From positions 124,001-188,000 of the forward strand of contig NZ_QMBN01000001.1 in the NCBI RefSeq assembly GCF_003289625.1: a stretch of DNA of 64,000 nt, written 5' to 3'. The notes beneath the pieces were generated by a model. That model was not told where the DNA came from. It saw nothing but the letters and a program-made list of their open reading frames with translations, and did no database searches. This document shows positions 63,612 to 64,000 of the stretch, piece after piece; position 1 is the stretch's first letter; every line of letters begins with the position of its first letter. Origin of the DNA: Microbacterium sp. SMR1. Its GTDB lineage: Bacteria; Actinomycetota; Actinomycetes; Actinomycetales; Microbacteriaceae. The position numbers were made by a program, and so were the translations under genes.

Positions 63612-64000
63612 GTGTCCGACGCACCCGAGATCACCCCTGACGCGGTCGCCGCGGCGGTGGATGCGGCCCTCGCCGCCATCGCCGACGCGTCCTCCACCGC
63701 CGAGCTGAAGTCCGCCCGCAACGCCCACACGGCCGAGGGGTCGCCGCTCGCGCGCCTCAACGCGCAGCTGCGGTCGGTGCCCAACGAGAAGAAGGCCGAG
63801 TTCGGCAAGCTCGTGGGCCAGGCGCGTGGCCGTGTCACCCAGGCGCTCGCCGCCCGCGAGGGCGAGCTCGCCGCCGCCGAGACGGCCGCGAAGCTCGAGG
63901 CCGAGGCGCTCGACGTCACCGCCATCGCCCCGCGCGGACGCGTCGGGGCGCGGCATCCGATCTCGCTCCTGCAGGAGGAGGTCGCCGACCTCTTCGTCGG
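63612..64000 (+). CDS. pheS: Phenylalanine-tRNA ligase alpha subunit, N-terminal part
   Basis: The gene runs off the right edge; about 129 residues are visible. They form the N-terminal coiled-coil arm that contacts tRNA-Phe (PNEKKAEFGKLVGQARGRVTQALAAR), then the junction VTAIAPRGRVGARHPISLLQEEVADLF, which is the well-conserved start of the PheS catalytic core. The GTG start lacks a Shine-Dalgarno and follows a TAGACT -10, suggesting a leaderless mRNA. pheT presumably follows outside the window. Confidence 0.93.
   Translation, partial: MSDAPEITPDAVAAAVDAALAAIADASSTAELKSARNAHTAEGSPLARLNAQLRSVPNEKKAEFGKLVGQARGRVTQALAAREGELAAAETAAKLEAEALDVTAIAPRGRVGARHPISLLQEEVADLFV

Overview
The window is a chromosomal stretch of a high-G+C actinobacterium, most likely a Microbacterium or close Microbacteriaceae relative. 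I infer this from the strongly GC-ending codons, the actinobacterial order dapB..thyX..dapA-rnj-ftsK-pgsA-cinA-clgR-(DUF3046)-recA-recX..miaB-miaA..dapF-hflX..lexA..hisCBHA..infC-rpmI-rplT..pheS, and actinobacterial families such as DUF222/HNH, ClgR, DUF3046, PriA-type HisA, the CE1758/CE1759 monooxygenase pair and glutamate transporter genes resembling gluABCD. I see no transposase, integrase, phage gene, tRNA, rRNA or CRISPR array. Genes are densely packed, with no gene-free stretch over 300 bases.

Layout. 1-3.3 kb: end of a PrsW-type membrane protease, FKBP prolyl isomerase, YceI protein and an MFS exporter. 3.4-16.2 kb: rpsO, then a variable block that separates rpsO from pnp. This block holds a 2OG-Fe(II) oxygenase, a sugar acyltransferase, a luciferase-like monooxygenase/FMN reductase pair, a DedA protein, a glycosyltransferase fused to an SGNH esterase, a CitA/CitB-like two-component system beside dctA, and a DUF222-HNH nuclease with an SOS box. 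16.3-24.8 kb: pnp behind a structured leader, a degenerate aldo/keto reductase, a histidine phosphatase, a TauE/SafE permease, dapB and small redox or unknown genes. 24.8-36.8 kb: thyX, Nudix, an AbiEi/DUF559 protein between repeats, dapA, rnj, ftsK, pgsA, cinA, clgR, recA and recX. 36.8-43.5 kb: a large LuxR-type regulator divergent from a four-gene surface operon (TasA-like protein, SipW-type signal peptidase, LPPTG wall protein, choice-of-anchor-G-like protein). 43.5-53.2 kb: miaB, miaA, GNAT, dapF, a methyltransferase, hflX, an S9 peptidase, lexA and an SOS-controlled LysM protein. 53.2-64 kb: hisC-hisB-hisH-hisA, SseB-like, DUF1844, infC-rpmI-rplT, a TrmH-type methyltransferase, a glutamate ABC transporter and the start of pheS.

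Two themes run through the window. First, DNA damage control: recA, lexA with its divergent LysM gene, and the DUF222-HNH gene all carry variants of the actinobacterial LexA box TCGAAC-N4-GTTCGA. Second, very many genes have a TANNNT hexamer ending 6-9 nt before a start codon, the layout of leaderless transcripts. GGATGC...GCATCC stem-loops recur as terminators and as hairpins placed just before Shine-Dalgarno sequences. The most distinctive unit is the LuxR/SipW/TasA-like surface operon at 36.8-43.5 kb.
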